Shown here: piece after piece, positions 52,842 through 62,431 of the stretch
How positions within the stretch are numbered: position 1 is the first letter of the stretch
Layout: the number at the start of each line of letters is the position of its first letter
Assembly (NCBI GenBank): GCA_028875055.1
Contig: JAPPGG010000019.1
Coordinates: forward strand, 1 to 64,000
Direction: 5' to 3'
Origin: Chloroflexota bacterium
GTDB taxonomy: Bacteria; Chloroflexota; Dehalococcoidia; Lucifugimonadales; UBA3495
DNA length: 64,000 nt
Program-made: the position numbers and the translations under genes
The notes under the pieces: model-generated
What the model was told of the DNA's origin: nothing
Seen by the model: the letters and a program-made list of their open reading frames with translations, nothing else
Databases searched by the model: none

Positions 52842-53535
52842 TACCTTCTGATCCCTCCTCAGATCCCGGATTACTCGCCGGTCATTGCCCAGAAACCCAT
52901 CGTAGCTCCAGCCGGGCGGCCGGTCTATGCTGAAAGCCAGCCTATCAGGTCGCCGTGGCCAGGGGCTTCCTGGCTGGTAGCATAACACCCACGGCCGCTT
53001 TGCGGTCGCAGGTATGGGGTCCTGGACAGCCGTATTCTCTGGCTTCCTTCGGGAGCGAAGCCCTGACCCATCTCCCGGTGCATGGGCGACGTGTCATAAT
53101 TTTGTAGCTGGACTTTCTCTTGCGACGGCCGAAATTTTCTCAAGTTTGAGGGCCTGTGGGGCCATTCGGATGGGATCATGCCCCGGGGAGCGCTGCCGGA
53201 CGGAAACTGGCAGGATCTCACCGTCTTCCGGCCAATCTATTTGATCTATGCCTGCCCATTTTCTCCATCGTAGGCGAGCGCCATGCAGGAGCTAAGTGGA
53301 AGAATGTCAACGCCCACCGGTCAAGCACAAGGAGAATTCCGGGGTGCCGGATTTCGACAGTGTGACGGGGCCGACTGTCACGACAATCCCACCAACCCCG
53401 ACCAGTTACAATAAGCTGTAGAATTTCTTTATAGTTTCTTGAAAATCGACCTCTATATTCGTTACTGCGACAGTCGCCGGCGGGGGTTCTTGACCCCGCC
53501 CAGACCCGGAAGAGCAGTATCGAGGAGGTTCAGGG
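52842..53535. other. Intergenic region of about 690 bp upstream of the envelope cluster
   Basis: No gene is seen. TATATT at 53454-53459 with ATAGTT 17 bases upstream is a weak promoter candidate for the gene at 53536. The stretch 53080-53150 is AT-richer than its surroundings. Confidence 0.35.
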
Positions 53536-54198
53536 ATGAAGCTTATGCGTAACAAGGTTTTCCTTTTCCTGGTGGCAGGGGCAGCAGCGCTGGGAATAGC
53601 CGGCGGCATCGCCATTGCCACAACCACCTCCAACGCCTTTGCCCACGGCGGCTTCGGCAGTGGTGGCAGCGCCGATGCCGCCAGCTTTGCCGCCAAGGTT
53701 GCCGAGAAGCTCAACGAGGCGTTGAGTCTGGACGAGGACATCACCGAGGCCCAGGTGCAAACGGCCTTCAACGGCGTCGTATCCGACCAGCAGGACACTG
53801 CCCTGGAAGCGAGATTGGTTGAACTGGAAGCCGAGGATGACGTCAAGACCGAGATAACCGACTGGTTCGACGACTATCCATATTCGGACTTGATCCGTCT
53901 CCGGATAATTGGGCTGGCATCTTCCGACACAGTCTCCAGCCACCTTGAGCGACTGGTGGAAAAGGAACGCATTACCCAGGCCCAGTCCGACGGCATCCAG
54001 TCCTGGTACGACGACCGGCCCGACCTGCCCGAGGGACTGGAAAGGTCGGGACACGGCAAGCGCCGGGGAGACGGCGACGGAGCCAACACCCGTTTCCGGG
54101 GCCGCCACGGGCACGGCGGAGACAACAGTGTTGGTTCCTTCTTCCGAGGACGGTTCGGGCGCGGTGGCGGCGATCACTCCACGGGAAGCTCCATGTAA
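53536..54198 (+). CDS. Secreted protein of unknown function with Gly/Arg/His-rich tail
   Basis: The 220-residue product starts behind GAGGAGGTTCAGGG. A signal peptide (residues 1-35, ending SNAFA) is followed by a helical acidic region. Two short similar segments are visible (SLDEDITEAQVQTAFNGVVSD and KERITQAQSDGIQSWYDDRP), which resemble the repeated helix-loop units of small secreted Chloroflexota and actinobacterial proteins. The tail is rich in Gly, Arg, His and Asp, perhaps metal-binding. It heads a same-strand run that ends with an exporter, so it may be a cargo or sensor; this is inferred from position. Confidence 0.65.
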   Translation: MKLMRNKVFLFLVAGAAALGIAGGIAIATTTSNAFAHGGFGSGGSADAASFAAKVAEKLNEALSLDEDITEAQVQTAFNGVVSDQQDTALEARLVELEAEDDVKTEITDWFDDYPYSDLIRLRIIGLASSDTVSSHLERLVEKERITQAQSDGIQSWYDDRPDLPEGLERSGHGKRRGDGDGANTRFRGRHGHGGDNSVGSFFRGRFGRGGGDHSTGSSM

Positions 54199-54396
54199 GT
54201 CAGAGCCGGCAGGGGCAGTGTTGGGCTGTGAGGTCCAACGCTGCCACGGCGTTTCTGCCAATTCGGTCCAGAGATGCCAACTTGCGGAAAGGGTTGCAGG
54301 TACGCTGGTCTGTATGAAGTCGAGAAATAGTGAACGTCATACCCGCCCTCAGGAAGAGAATAACGAGCGGAACGGCTACCCCTGGCGGAGAGGCAT

Positions 54397-54903
54397 ATGT
54401 TCGCGGGACTAACCGCCGGCGCGGTTGCTGCGGTTGCTGCTGTCCTGGTGTCGCTGCCCCTGCGGTCGCCCAGCGACACATTGCTGAACAGCGCTTCGGT
54501 TGCCCTGGCCGCACTGATGTCCGGTGCTGTGTCCGGTTTGCTGTGGCTGGCGCTGAGGCGAACCGGACGTCCGGCGCTCTGGTTCCTGGCAGCCTGGTCG
54601 GCCATTTTTCTGCCGGCGTCGGCGTTCGTGCTGTTTCTCGGTCAATCCCAGTTGGATGGCTTCATCTCATTCGCTCTTCCCCTAGCCCTGATCGTTTACC
54701 TGGTTACCGGACTGTTGACCCTGGTCATCCACAGGTTTGTTCCCGGTCTTCGCTGGTGGCACGGCGTGGCGGCGGTGGGCGTGGCTGCGGCGTTGGGCTT
54801 CGGGCTGGTCACCCAGTCAGACCAGGAGAGCGGCCGGCTGGAGCTCCCTCCACCGGGCTCCCACAGCCTGCCGGCGGAATCCCCCTCGGAATCCGGGGCC
54901 TGA
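54397..54903 (+). CDS. Small integral membrane protein, function unknown
   Basis: The 168-residue product starts behind GGCGGAGAGGCAT. Four to five membrane helices are visible (GAVAAVAAVLVSLPL, ALMSGAVSGLLWLAL, LAAWSAIFLPASAFVLFL, ALPLALIVYLVTGLLTLVI, GVAAVGVAAALGFGLV). The C-terminus is a short Pro/Ser-rich tail. No family is recognised. It lies between the secreted protein and the YceI lipoprotein in the envelope cluster. Confidence 0.7.
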   Translation: MFAGLTAGAVAAVAAVLVSLPLRSPSDTLLNSASVALAALMSGAVSGLLWLALRRTGRPALWFLAAWSAIFLPASAFVLFLGQSQLDGFISFALPLALIVYLVTGLLTLVIHRFVPGLRWWHGVAAVGVAAALGFGLVTQSDQESGRLELPPPGSHSLPAESPSESGA

Positions 54904-54976
54904 CAGCAAGCGGTTTCAATCTTACTGGTTCAAAGACCAGGCTTACTTAATCAAAGACCTGGGCAATAGTGAGGAT

Positions 54977-55930
54977 ATGCAAGCGAGATTAGGCAAGGTG
55001 TTCGACATCAGGACGGTTAAAAGACTGCGGGTAGTTCCGGCGGTGTTTGTCCTTCTGGCGCTGCTGGTTACCGGCTTGGCGGCCTGTGGGGAAGGCTCGC
55101 AGCCGGCGGCCCAGCCGGCAGAGCCACCGGCGCCCGCTCCGACGGCGCAACCGGCGGCGCAACCGACGGAAGAGCCAACGTCGTCGGAAGCGGCGCCAGC
55201 CCAACCGGCGGTCACCAAGGCCGAAGCAACATCTGCTCCCCAGGCCCAAGCCCTTCCGGCCGGCCAACCCGAACCGGCGCCGGAGACCCGGGCAGAAACC
55301 GCCCCGACTTCCACTCCCGAACCCGTACCTGCTTCCGAGCCGGAAAGCCCCGCCCCGGAAACCCCTGCCATGGAAGCCCCGAGCCCTCCGGCCGAAACCC
55401 CCGAATCCGCTGACGGCGCGGGCTTTGCCGTTGGTGAAGGGTCGGAAGCCACCTTCACTGTCAACGAGAAACTGGCCTGGCTGGACCTGCCCAATGACGC
55501 GGTTATGCGTACCACGGGACTGTCCGGGACCATCTACCTGGACGGGCAGCCTTCCGTAATTGAGCTGGACCTCCACTCCATGACCAGCGACTCCGACCGG
55601 CGGGACGGGTATGTCCGCAACCGCATGTTCCCCGACGACCGCACCGCCACCTTCACCGTAACCAGCCTGGGCGACCTGCCCCATCCCTTGCCCGAAGGGG
55701 AGGAGATATCCCGGGAAGTCCAGGGAGAGCTGACCATCCAGGGTGTGACGAAACCCATAACCTTCCAGGTACAGGCCCGCAGGGACCCGGACAAGCTCTT
55801 TGTGCTGGGACGGACAACCTTCACCTGGCAGGAACTGGAAATCCCGCCCCCCAATATTCCCGGGCGAATACAGGTGAAGGACGAAGTACAGGTGGAAGCG
55901 CTACTGTCGGCGGTTCCCGCTGCACCATAA
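54977..55930 (+). CDS. YceI-family lipoprotein
   Basis: The 317-residue product starts at the ATG at 54977. The lipobox is VTGLAAC. A Pro/Ala/Glu-rich stalk of about 120 residues follows. The C-terminal domain (EATFTVNEKLAWLDLPNDAV, LSGTIYLDGQ, MFPDDRTATFTVTSLGDLP, ELTIQGVTKPITFQVQARR) is the YceI lipocalin-like barrel that binds isoprenoid-type lipids. The response regulator starts 23 bases later, so YceI is likely part of the same transcript. It could deliver or sense a lipid linked to the exporter downstream; this is inferred. Confidence 0.87.
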   Translation: MQARLGKVFDIRTVKRLRVVPAVFVLLALLVTGLAACGEGSQPAAQPAEPPAPAPTAQPAAQPTEEPTSSEAAPAQPAVTKAEATSAPQAQALPAGQPEPAPETRAETAPTSTPEPVPASEPESPAPETPAMEAPSPPAETPESADGAGFAVGEGSEATFTVNEKLAWLDLPNDAVMRTTGLSGTIYLDGQPSVIELDLHSMTSDSDRRDGYVRNRMFPDDRTATFTVTSLGDLPHPLPEGEEISREVQGELTIQGVTKPITFQVQARRDPDKLFVLGRTTFTWQELEIPPPNIPGRIQVKDEVQVEALLSAVPAAP

Positions 55931-55953
55931 TCCGCTCCGGCGAGGTTAGAGCT

Positions 55954-56640
55954 TTGCCCAGCAAAGTACTGATAATTGAAGACGACCCCCACACCTCGGA
56001 GTTGGTACGGCTTTACCTGGCCAATGACGGTCATGAGGTGCTTTCGGAAGCCACCGGCCCGGATGGGCTGGCCCGGGCCCGTGAATCGGACCCCGACCTG
56101 GTGGTGCTGGACCTGATGCTGCCGGGAATGGACGGGAAGGAAATCTGCCGGGAGCTCCGCGCCGAGTCCGACGTGCCCATCGTAATGCTCACGGCCCGGG
56201 TGGAGGAAGACGACCTGCTGACCGGTCTTGGCCTGGGCGCCGACGACTACGTCACCAAGCCCTTCCGGCCCCGGGAACTGGCCGCCCGGGTGAATGCCGT
56301 CCTGCGCCGCAGCGGCAGGGACGATTCTGATGGCGGCGGAGAGCTTGCCTTTGGTCCCCTTCGCGTTAACCTGCGGGACCGGAACGTAACTGCGGGAGAC
56401 TTGCCCGTTTCCCTCACCCCTACCGAATTCCGCCTGCTGGCGCTGCTGCTGCGGGAGCCCGGACGCGTGTTCTCCCGGGAACAGATTATTGACCGGGCGC
56501 TGGGGCAGGACTTTGACGGATTCGACCGTACCGTAGATACCCACATCTACAGCCTGCGCCGCAAGCTTGAAAAGCCCCTGGGTGGCGCCAGGTACATCCA
56601 CACCATATACGGAATGGGTTACCGGCTTGGCAATGCCTAG
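55954..56640 (+). CDS. OmpR/PhoB-family response regulator
   Basis: The 228-residue product has a complete receiver (IIEDD, Asp53 in VVLDLMLPGMDG, Thr in MLTAR, Lys in VTKPF) and a C-terminal winged helix (LTPTEFRLLALLLREPGRVF, then TVDTHIYSLRRKLE and YIHTIYGMGYRL). The TTG start is behind GAGG. It overlaps the kinase gene by eight bases, so the two form a standard two-component pair that probably regulates the exporter genes that follow. Confidence 0.92.
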   Translation: MPSKVLIIEDDPHTSELVRLYLANDGHEVLSEATGPDGLARARESDPDLVVLDLMLPGMDGKEICRELRAESDVPIVMLTARVEEDDLLTGLGLGADDYVTKPFRPRELAARVNAVLRRSGRDDSDGGGELAFGPLRVNLRDRNVTAGDLPVSLTPTEFRLLALLLREPGRVFSREQIIDRALGQDFDGFDRTVDTHIYSLRRKLEKPLGGARYIHTIYGMGYRLGNA

Positions 56641-58054
56641 TTGGTTCCGAGGTCTGCAGTTCCGGCTGATTCTGGCCTTCACCCTTACTATTGCCCTCGC
56701 CGTGGGCTCCGTGGGGGCGCTGGTAAGCTTGATGGCCGCCATCGAGATCAACCGCTTCGAGGCCCGCAGCCAGGAGTTTCGGGTGGGACGGGTCCACGGC
56801 ATGATTGCCCGTCATTACGAGGAAAATCAGGACTGGACCGGAGTCCAGCCATCTCTGGAGCAGGCCGGGTCCTTTTACGGGCGCCGCTTTGTCCTCACAG
56901 ACTCGGACGGTGAGGTCATAGCAGACTCTCACCGGCAGGAGGGCAAGAAACGCTTCGGCCGCCATTTTCGGTCCAGCGGCGTGCCCGTTGAAGTCGAGGG
57001 ACAGGCCGTTGGCTTCCTGGCTGCCGGCCCGGGCTGGCTGAATGGTCAGGATGAGGATGGCCAACCACTGGGCGCAGCGGTTGTTCTGCCCCCGCCCTCC
57101 GGCCAGGACCGCGAACCACTGATTTCGCTGGTGGCGGCGGCCGTCAACAAGTCCCTGTTATGGACCGGCTTGATTGCCTCCATCGGGGGAATCCTGGTCT
57201 TGTCCCTGGTTTCGCGACGCATCCTGGCCCCGGTGCATTCCCTGAGCGGGGCCGCTCAGCGGCTGGGTCAGGGCGACCTTGCCCAGCGGGTACCCTCTAC
57301 CGGGCCGGCGGAACTCCGCAAGTTGAGCGACACTTTCAATACCATGGCCGAGAACCTGGAGACGGCCGAGCAGCTGCGCCGCAGCCTGACCGCCGACCTG
57401 GCCCACGAGTTGCGTACGCCCCTGTCAAATATCCAGGGCTACCTGGATGCGGTCCACGATGGCCTGCTGGAACCCGACGAGGCGACCATAAATACCCTGC
57501 GTCAACAGGCAGCCCACCTGGTGGCCCTGGTGGAGGACCTCCGCCTTCTGGCCCTGGCCGAAGCCGGATCGCTGACGTTGAACCTTCAGCTCGAGTCCTT
57601 GCGGGACCTGCTGCAAGAGTCCATCGAAGCCTTTCGCCCCCGGGCCGACGCGGGGGGCATAAGCCTGACGCTGTCGGCGCCCGATGACCTGCCCAGCCTG
57701 GAGGTGGACCGCACCCGCATTTCCCAGGTGGTGGGGAACCTGCTGGAAAACGCCATAGTCAACACGCCGGAAGGGGGCGAGGTGACGGTAAGCGCCGCCT
57801 GGGAAGGCGAATACGTAGCCGTATCCATAGCCGATACGGGGGCGGGAATCGCGCCGGAAGACCTGGACCGGATCTTTGACCGTATGTATCGCGTGGACCC
57901 TTCCCGGGCCCGGGCCACCGGCGGGGCAGGCCTTGGACTGACCATCGCCCGTCACCTGGTCCAGGTCCACGGTGGAGCCATAACCGTAAGCAGCATTGTC
58001 GGGCAGGGCAGCGTCTTTACCTTCACTCTCCCCTTGAATCGGGGCGACTGCTGA
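56633..58054 (+). CDS. Sensor histidine kinase
   Basis: From the ATG at 56633 the product has 473 residues. The first membrane helix (LILAFTLTIALAVGSVGALV) is followed by an extracytoplasmic sensor of about 120 residues and a second helix (LLWTGLIASIGGILVLSLV). Then come HAMP (ILAPVHSLSGAAQRLGQGDL), the H-box DLAHELRTPLSN (His258), and the ATPase motifs NLLENAIVNTP, IADTGAGIAPEDL, FDRMYRVD and GGAGLGLTIARHLV. It is an EnvZ/BaeS-like kinase. It is coupled to the regulator before it and followed by the adaptor gene 29 bases later. Confidence 0.92.
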   Translation: MPSWFRGLQFRLILAFTLTIALAVGSVGALVSLMAAIEINRFEARSQEFRVGRVHGMIARHYEENQDWTGVQPSLEQAGSFYGRRFVLTDSDGEVIADSHRQEGKKRFGRHFRSSGVPVEVEGQAVGFLAAGPGWLNGQDEDGQPLGAAVVLPPPSGQDREPLISLVAAAVNKSLLWTGLIASIGGILVLSLVSRRILAPVHSLSGAAQRLGQGDLAQRVPSTGPAELRKLSDTFNTMAENLETAEQLRRSLTADLAHELRTPLSNIQGYLDAVHDGLLEPDEATINTLRQQAAHLVALVEDLRLLALAEAGSLTLNLQLESLRDLLQESIEAFRPRADAGGISLTLSAPDDLPSLEVDRTRISQVVGNLLENAIVNTPEGGEVTVSAAWEGEYVAVSIADTGAGIAPEDLDRIFDRMYRVDPSRARATGGAGLGLTIARHLVQVHGGAITVSSIVGQGSVFTFTLPLNRGDC

Positions 58055-58083
58055 CGTCAGCCCCTTCCGGCGAGGACAATTAT

Positions 58084-60456
58084 ATGGAAACGCTATGGAA
58101 CGCACTGAAATCCCTTTCTGTCTGGCAGATACTGGTCCTCGTTGCGGTGTTGTTTGGGTCGGCCGGCAGCGTGTATTTCCTTTACTCCAATGCCACTCAG
58201 CCCGATACCACCGAACTGGCCGATAACCAGCAGCTGATTCCCGTCCAATACGGCGCCATTGTCAATCAGGTTTCCACCAACGGAAGCGTAACCTTCCCCG
58301 AGCGGGAAACCCTGAGATTCGGGATAGAGGGAACCATCGGACAGGTCCTGGCGGAAAAAGGGCAGTCGATCAACGTGGGCCAGGAGCTGGCGCGACTGGA
58401 TGCGCCAACCATCGCAACCCTGGAGGAGGCGGTGGCCCAGGCCAAGGTGGATTTGCTGGATGCCCAGGATGCCCTGGACACTCTGCGAGAGCCTTCCTCC
58501 CAGGCCACCAGGAACCTGGAGCTGGCCATGGCAGAGGAAGAGGTGGCCTCCGCGAGGTTCGAAGTGCAGCAGGCGCACGAAGCGTTGGAGGAGGCCCTTG
58601 ACCCGGAGCTGCCGGGGCCCCTGCAAATTGAGGCGAAGAAGGAAGAAATTGCCGTCGCGGAACTCCTGATTCAACAGCGACTGGAGGAAATGGAAGACCT
58701 GCTCAACCCGGAGCTTCCATCCAACCAGGACATCAGGGCCCAGGAGGAGCTGATTGCCGACGCCCGGGTCAAGCTGCAGGAAGCGACGGACAGCCGGGAC
58801 GAACTGGTTAACCGGAACCTGCAACCCGATTATGAAATGAAGCTGGCCGAGGCATTACAGAAACGGGTGGATGCGGAAAAGGAACTGGCGGAAATTCAGG
58901 ATTCCCTGGACGCCCTGGCTCCTTCAGAGAGGGAACTGGCGCAGGCGAGGCAAGACCTGCTGAAGGCGCAGATTGCGCTGGACGAAGCCAACCAGGCCCT
59001 GGAGTCTTTCATTGACACCCACGGCTCCAACCTCACCAACCGCCGCCAGGAGAAGACGGACCTGGAGGCCGACCTGGCTTCGGCCCGGGAGACCCTGGGT
59101 TCTCTCCAGGAAGCGTATGACCGGGGAAGGCTGGGCCTGTCCAGCAACATCACCCGCTGGGAAATTTACGCCTTTAACCTGGAAGAGGAACTGGAGGAGG
59201 TCCGGTTCGGCATAGTTTCCGAGGTGGAAGAGCTGGAAGCCGACGTTGAACTGGCCCGGGTTGCCCTGGCGGAAGCGACACAGGACCTGGCAGACGTGGA
59301 GCAGGGGCCCGACGCCCTGGAACGGGCTGCGCTGGAAGCCCGCGCCGATGCCATCACCGCCAACCAGGAGGTGGTGGAGCGGGACCTGGCTGAGCTGGAA
59401 CAGCCTGCCGTTGATCCCCAGGAACTGGCCCTGAGGCAGGCGCGCATCGTGCTGGCCGAAGCCAACCTGGCCCAGGCCATTGAAGACCTGGAACAACTCA
59501 AAGAAGACCTGGGAGTTACGCCGGATACCCTGGAACTGGCGCTGAACAGCCAGCAACTTGAACTGGCCCAGGCTACCCTGGCCGAACGCCAGGAAGAGTA
59601 CGCCGAACTGCTGGGGGACTTGGAGATACAGCCCGACCCCGCCGAGGTTTCGCTGAGGCGGCAGCAGATTCTACTGGCCGAGGCCACCCTGGTCCGGGCC
59701 GAAGAGAGCCTGTCCGAACTGGTGTCGGAACAAGCCAGCCCACCGGACCCGCTGGAAGTGGCCCTGGCGGAGAAGAAGATTGTGGGGGCCAACGTGCGGC
59801 TTGCAACCGCGGAGGAAGAACTGCGGGCGGCGATTATCGTTTCACCCCTCACGGGCTACGTGGCAGAGGTAGAAGTGGAGCAAGGCGACAGAATAGAAGC
59901 CCGGGCTGCCATCATGGAAGTCGTTGACCCCACCATAGTTGAGATCGACGGCATTGTGGATGAGATCGATGTATTGCTGGTGCAGCCGGGAACAACCGCC
60001 GAGGTGCTGCTTGATGCCCTGCCGGGCACGGTGTTGGAGGGTGTGGTTACGGAGATAGCTGAGGTTGCCAACAATCAGCAGGGAGTCGTCAGTTTCCCCA
60101 TCCGCATCCGCATGGAAGTGCCCCAGGGGGTACGCCCCCGGGAGGGCCTGAGCGCAGTGGCCAACATTGTGCTGCAGGAGGAACGCAACGTATTGCTGGT
60201 GCCGCAGCAGGCCCTGTACGGTTCCTTTGAACAGCCACTGGTCCGCATCCTGACCGACGGCGGCGTGGCGGAGAAATCGGTGGACCTGGGCAGCAGCGAT
60301 GATTTCTGGGTAGCGGTAAAGGCAGGACTCTCGGAGGGAGACCAGATCGTCTTTGAGTCGGCCGATGTGGGCACCAATGAATTCAGCTTCCGCAACCTGC
60401 GCCGAGCCACCGGCGGGGGATTCGGCGGTCCATCCCGGGGAGGCGGGCGCCGCTAA
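58084..60456 (+). CDS. HlyD/MacA-like efflux adaptor with an unusually long coiled-coil domain
   Basis: The 790-residue product has an N-terminal membrane anchor (residues 14-34) and a lipoyl half (TLRFGIEGTIGQVLAEKGQS). A helical domain of about 475 residues follows (about 108-583). Then come the second lipoyl half (IVSPLTGYVAEVEVEQGDRI) and beta-barrel and membrane-proximal domains. Ordinary MacA-type adaptors have about 370-400 residues. The helical part contains tandem units of about 36 residues, such as IQPDPAEVSLRRQQILLAEA and SPPDPLEVALAEKKIVGANV. It belongs with the MacB-type genes after it. The Gly/Arg-rich C-terminus (GGGFGGPSRGGGRR) is also unusual. Confidence 0.88.
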   Translation: METLWNALKSLSVWQILVLVAVLFGSAGSVYFLYSNATQPDTTELADNQQLIPVQYGAIVNQVSTNGSVTFPERETLRFGIEGTIGQVLAEKGQSINVGQELARLDAPTIATLEEAVAQAKVDLLDAQDALDTLREPSSQATRNLELAMAEEEVASARFEVQQAHEALEEALDPELPGPLQIEAKKEEIAVAELLIQQRLEEMEDLLNPELPSNQDIRAQEELIADARVKLQEATDSRDELVNRNLQPDYEMKLAEALQKRVDAEKELAEIQDSLDALAPSERELAQARQDLLKAQIALDEANQALESFIDTHGSNLTNRRQEKTDLEADLASARETLGSLQEAYDRGRLGLSSNITRWEIYAFNLEEELEEVRFGIVSEVEELEADVELARVALAEATQDLADVEQGPDALERAALEARADAITANQEVVERDLAELEQPAVDPQELALRQARIVLAEANLAQAIEDLEQLKEDLGVTPDTLELALNSQQLELAQATLAERQEEYAELLGDLEIQPDPAEVSLRRQQILLAEATLVRAEESLSELVSEQASPPDPLEVALAEKKIVGANVRLATAEEELRAAIIVSPLTGYVAEVEVEQGDRIEARAAIMEVVDPTIVEIDGIVDEIDVLLVQPGTTAEVLLDALPGTVLEGVVTEIAEVANNQQGVVSFPIRIRMEVPQGVRPREGLSAVANIVLQEERNVLLVPQQALYGSFEQPLVRILTDGGVAEKSVDLGSSDDFWVAVKAGLSEGDQIVFESADVGTNEFSFRNLRRATGGGFGGPSRGGGRR

Positions 60457-60478
60457 CGGGCCTGGACAGCTGGTGTTT

Positions 60479-61177
60479 ATGGACGAAAGAACATCCCCCG
60501 CAACCATTGAACTCAGGAATGTGACCAAGACCTACCGCATCGGCGATATCGAGGTGGGCGCCCTCCAGGGCGTTTCCGTGTCCATCGAGGCGGGAGAGAT
60601 GGTAGCTATTATGGGAGCTTCGGGTTCGGGAAAGTCCACCATGATGAACATCCTCGGCTGCCTCGACGTGCCCACTTCCGGCGAGTACTACCTGGAAGGA
60701 GAAAACGTGGGACGGCTCAGCGACGACCGCCTGGCCGACATCCGGAACCGGAAGATAGGTTTCGTGTTCCAGACCTACAATCTGCTGCCCCGGCTCACCG
60801 CGCTGGCCAACGTGGAATTACCCCTGCTTTACGGCAATGGGCACAACCGCCGGCGTCGCTCCCTCCAGGCATTGAACCGGGTGGGACTGGCCGACCGCGT
60901 GGGGCACCGGCCCGTTGAACTTTCGGGAGGCCAGCAGCAGCGGGTGGGAATTGCCCGGGCCCTGGTGAAGGAGCCCAGCATTCTGTTGGCCGACGAGCCT
61001 ACCGGAAACCTGGACAGCCAGTCCAGCGAGGAAGTGGTTGGCATCCTCCAGGACCTGAACAGGCGTGAGGGCCTGACCGTCATTATCGTGACTCACGAGC
61101 CCGACATTGCCGCCTCCACCCGCCGGACAATCACCATGCTGGACGGTCGCGTAACCGACGACCGGGAATCGGCATGA
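60479..61177 (+). CDS. MacB-type ABC transporter ATPase
   Basis: The 232-residue ATPase has Walker A GASGSGKS, the LolD/MacB-type YNLLPRLTALANVELPL region, signature LSGGQQQRVGIARAL, Walker B ILLADEPTGNLDS and the H-loop VTHEPD. It starts at the ATG at 60479 and overlaps the permease gene by four bases. Together with the adaptor and permease it forms a tripartite-type mechanotransmission exporter rather than a classic exporter. Confidence 0.93.
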   Translation: MDERTSPATIELRNVTKTYRIGDIEVGALQGVSVSIEAGEMVAIMGASGSGKSTMMNILGCLDVPTSGEYYLEGENVGRLSDDRLADIRNRKIGFVFQTYNLLPRLTALANVELPLLYGNGHNRRRRSLQALNRVGLADRVGHRPVELSGGQQQRVGIARALVKEPSILLADEPTGNLDSQSSEEVVGILQDLNRREGLTVIIVTHEPDIAASTRRTITMLDGRVTDDRESA

Positions 61178-62421
61178 ACCCGCTGGCTACTCTTGGCATA
61201 GCCGTCGTTTCCCTGGGCGCCAACAAGCTCCGCTCGGGCCTGACCCTGCTGGGCATCGTAATTGGGGTTTCCGCCGTCATCTCCCTGATGGCTATCGGTC
61301 AGGGAGTCCAGCAGGCTATAACATCCAACATCGAGTCCCTGGGAACCAACCTGCTGTTTGTGCAGCCCGGCGACTCGTTCCAGGGCGGTGTTGGTGGCGG
61401 GGCTGGCAGCGCCGGCACCCTGATCCTGGAGGACGCCTACGCGCTGGTTGACCCGGTATTTGCTCCGGCGGTCATCGCGGTAGCCCCGGAAATACGGGCC
61501 TCGGGCCAGGTGTCCGCCGGTCGGAACAACACCTCGGTGCAGATAATCGGGGTAACTCCGGAGTATTCGGATGTGCGAAATTCCCCGATAGACAGTGGAA
61601 GTTTCATAACCGAGGGCCAACTGGCCAACAATTCGCAGGTAGCCGTGCTGGGGCAGACCATCAAAGAGACCCTGTTCGGAAACCGGAACCCGCTGGGCCA
61701 ACCCATACGGATAAACGGGCGCCAGTTTGAGGTTGTCGGCACTTTGAAGAGCAAGGGAGGCGGCTTCTTCGGCAACCTGGACAACCAGATTCTGGTCCCC
61801 ATAACTACCGCCTATTACCGCATTAACTCCCAGCGGACCACTGACGGCGAAATCAGCGTCGATTCCATCAACGTTCGGATGCCGGATATCGAGTCCATGG
61901 ATTCGGGAATGCGCCAGGTTGCCACTGTGCTGCGCCTGCGCCACCACATCACCGGGGATGACGACTTCGTCATTACCAACCAGCAGCAGACCATCGAAAC
62001 CCTGGAGGAGACCACCAACACCTTTGTCGTATTCCTTGGGGCCATCGCGGGCATATCCCTGCTGGTGGGCGGCATCGGAATTATGAACATCATGCTGGTC
62101 TCGGTAACTGAACGCACGCGGGAAATCGGCATCCGCAAGGCCATGGGCGCCAAGCGGCGGGATATTCTGCTCCAGTTCATGTCGGAAGCCACCCTGCTCA
62201 GCCTCGGCGGTGGCGCGGCCGGCGTAATGGTGGGAGCCAGTGTGGCCCGGCTGCTGAACGGGCAGCCCCTGCTGGGAAACAACCCCATGCAGACTGCCTT
62301 CAGCTGGGACATTGCCCTTCTTGCCCTGGGTGTTTCGGCGGTAATTGGCCTGTTCTTCGGCATCTACCCGGCCATGCGGGCAGCCAGCCTGCACCCGATA
62401 GATGCGCTGCGTTACGAGTAA
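61174..62421 (+). CDS. MacB-type ABC transporter permease
   Basis: The 415-residue product has the MacB/FtsX layout. One N-terminal helix (LRSGLTLLGIVIGVSAVISL) is followed by an extracytoplasmic domain of about 230 residues (MacB_PCD). Three C-terminal helices follow (FLGAIAGISLLVGGIGIMNI, LSLGGGAAGVMVGASVARL, ALLALGVSAVIGLFFGIYPA). TERTREIGIRKAMGAKRRDIL is the coupling helix. In monoderm-like Chloroflexota such pumps would act at the cell surface. The substrate is unknown. Confidence 0.93.
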   Translation: MNPLATLGIAVVSLGANKLRSGLTLLGIVIGVSAVISLMAIGQGVQQAITSNIESLGTNLLFVQPGDSFQGGVGGGAGSAGTLILEDAYALVDPVFAPAVIAVAPEIRASGQVSAGRNNTSVQIIGVTPEYSDVRNSPIDSGSFITEGQLANNSQVAVLGQTIKETLFGNRNPLGQPIRINGRQFEVVGTLKSKGGGFFGNLDNQILVPITTAYYRINSQRTTDGEISVDSINVRMPDIESMDSGMRQVATVLRLRHHITGDDDFVITNQQQTIETLEETTNTFVVFLGAIAGISLLVGGIGIMNIMLVSVTERTREIGIRKAMGAKRRDILLQFMSEATLLSLGGGAAGVMVGASVARLLNGQPLLGNNPMQTAFSWDIALLALGVSAVIGLFFGIYPAMRAASLHPIDALRYE

Positions 62422-62431
62422 GGGAGGAGAA

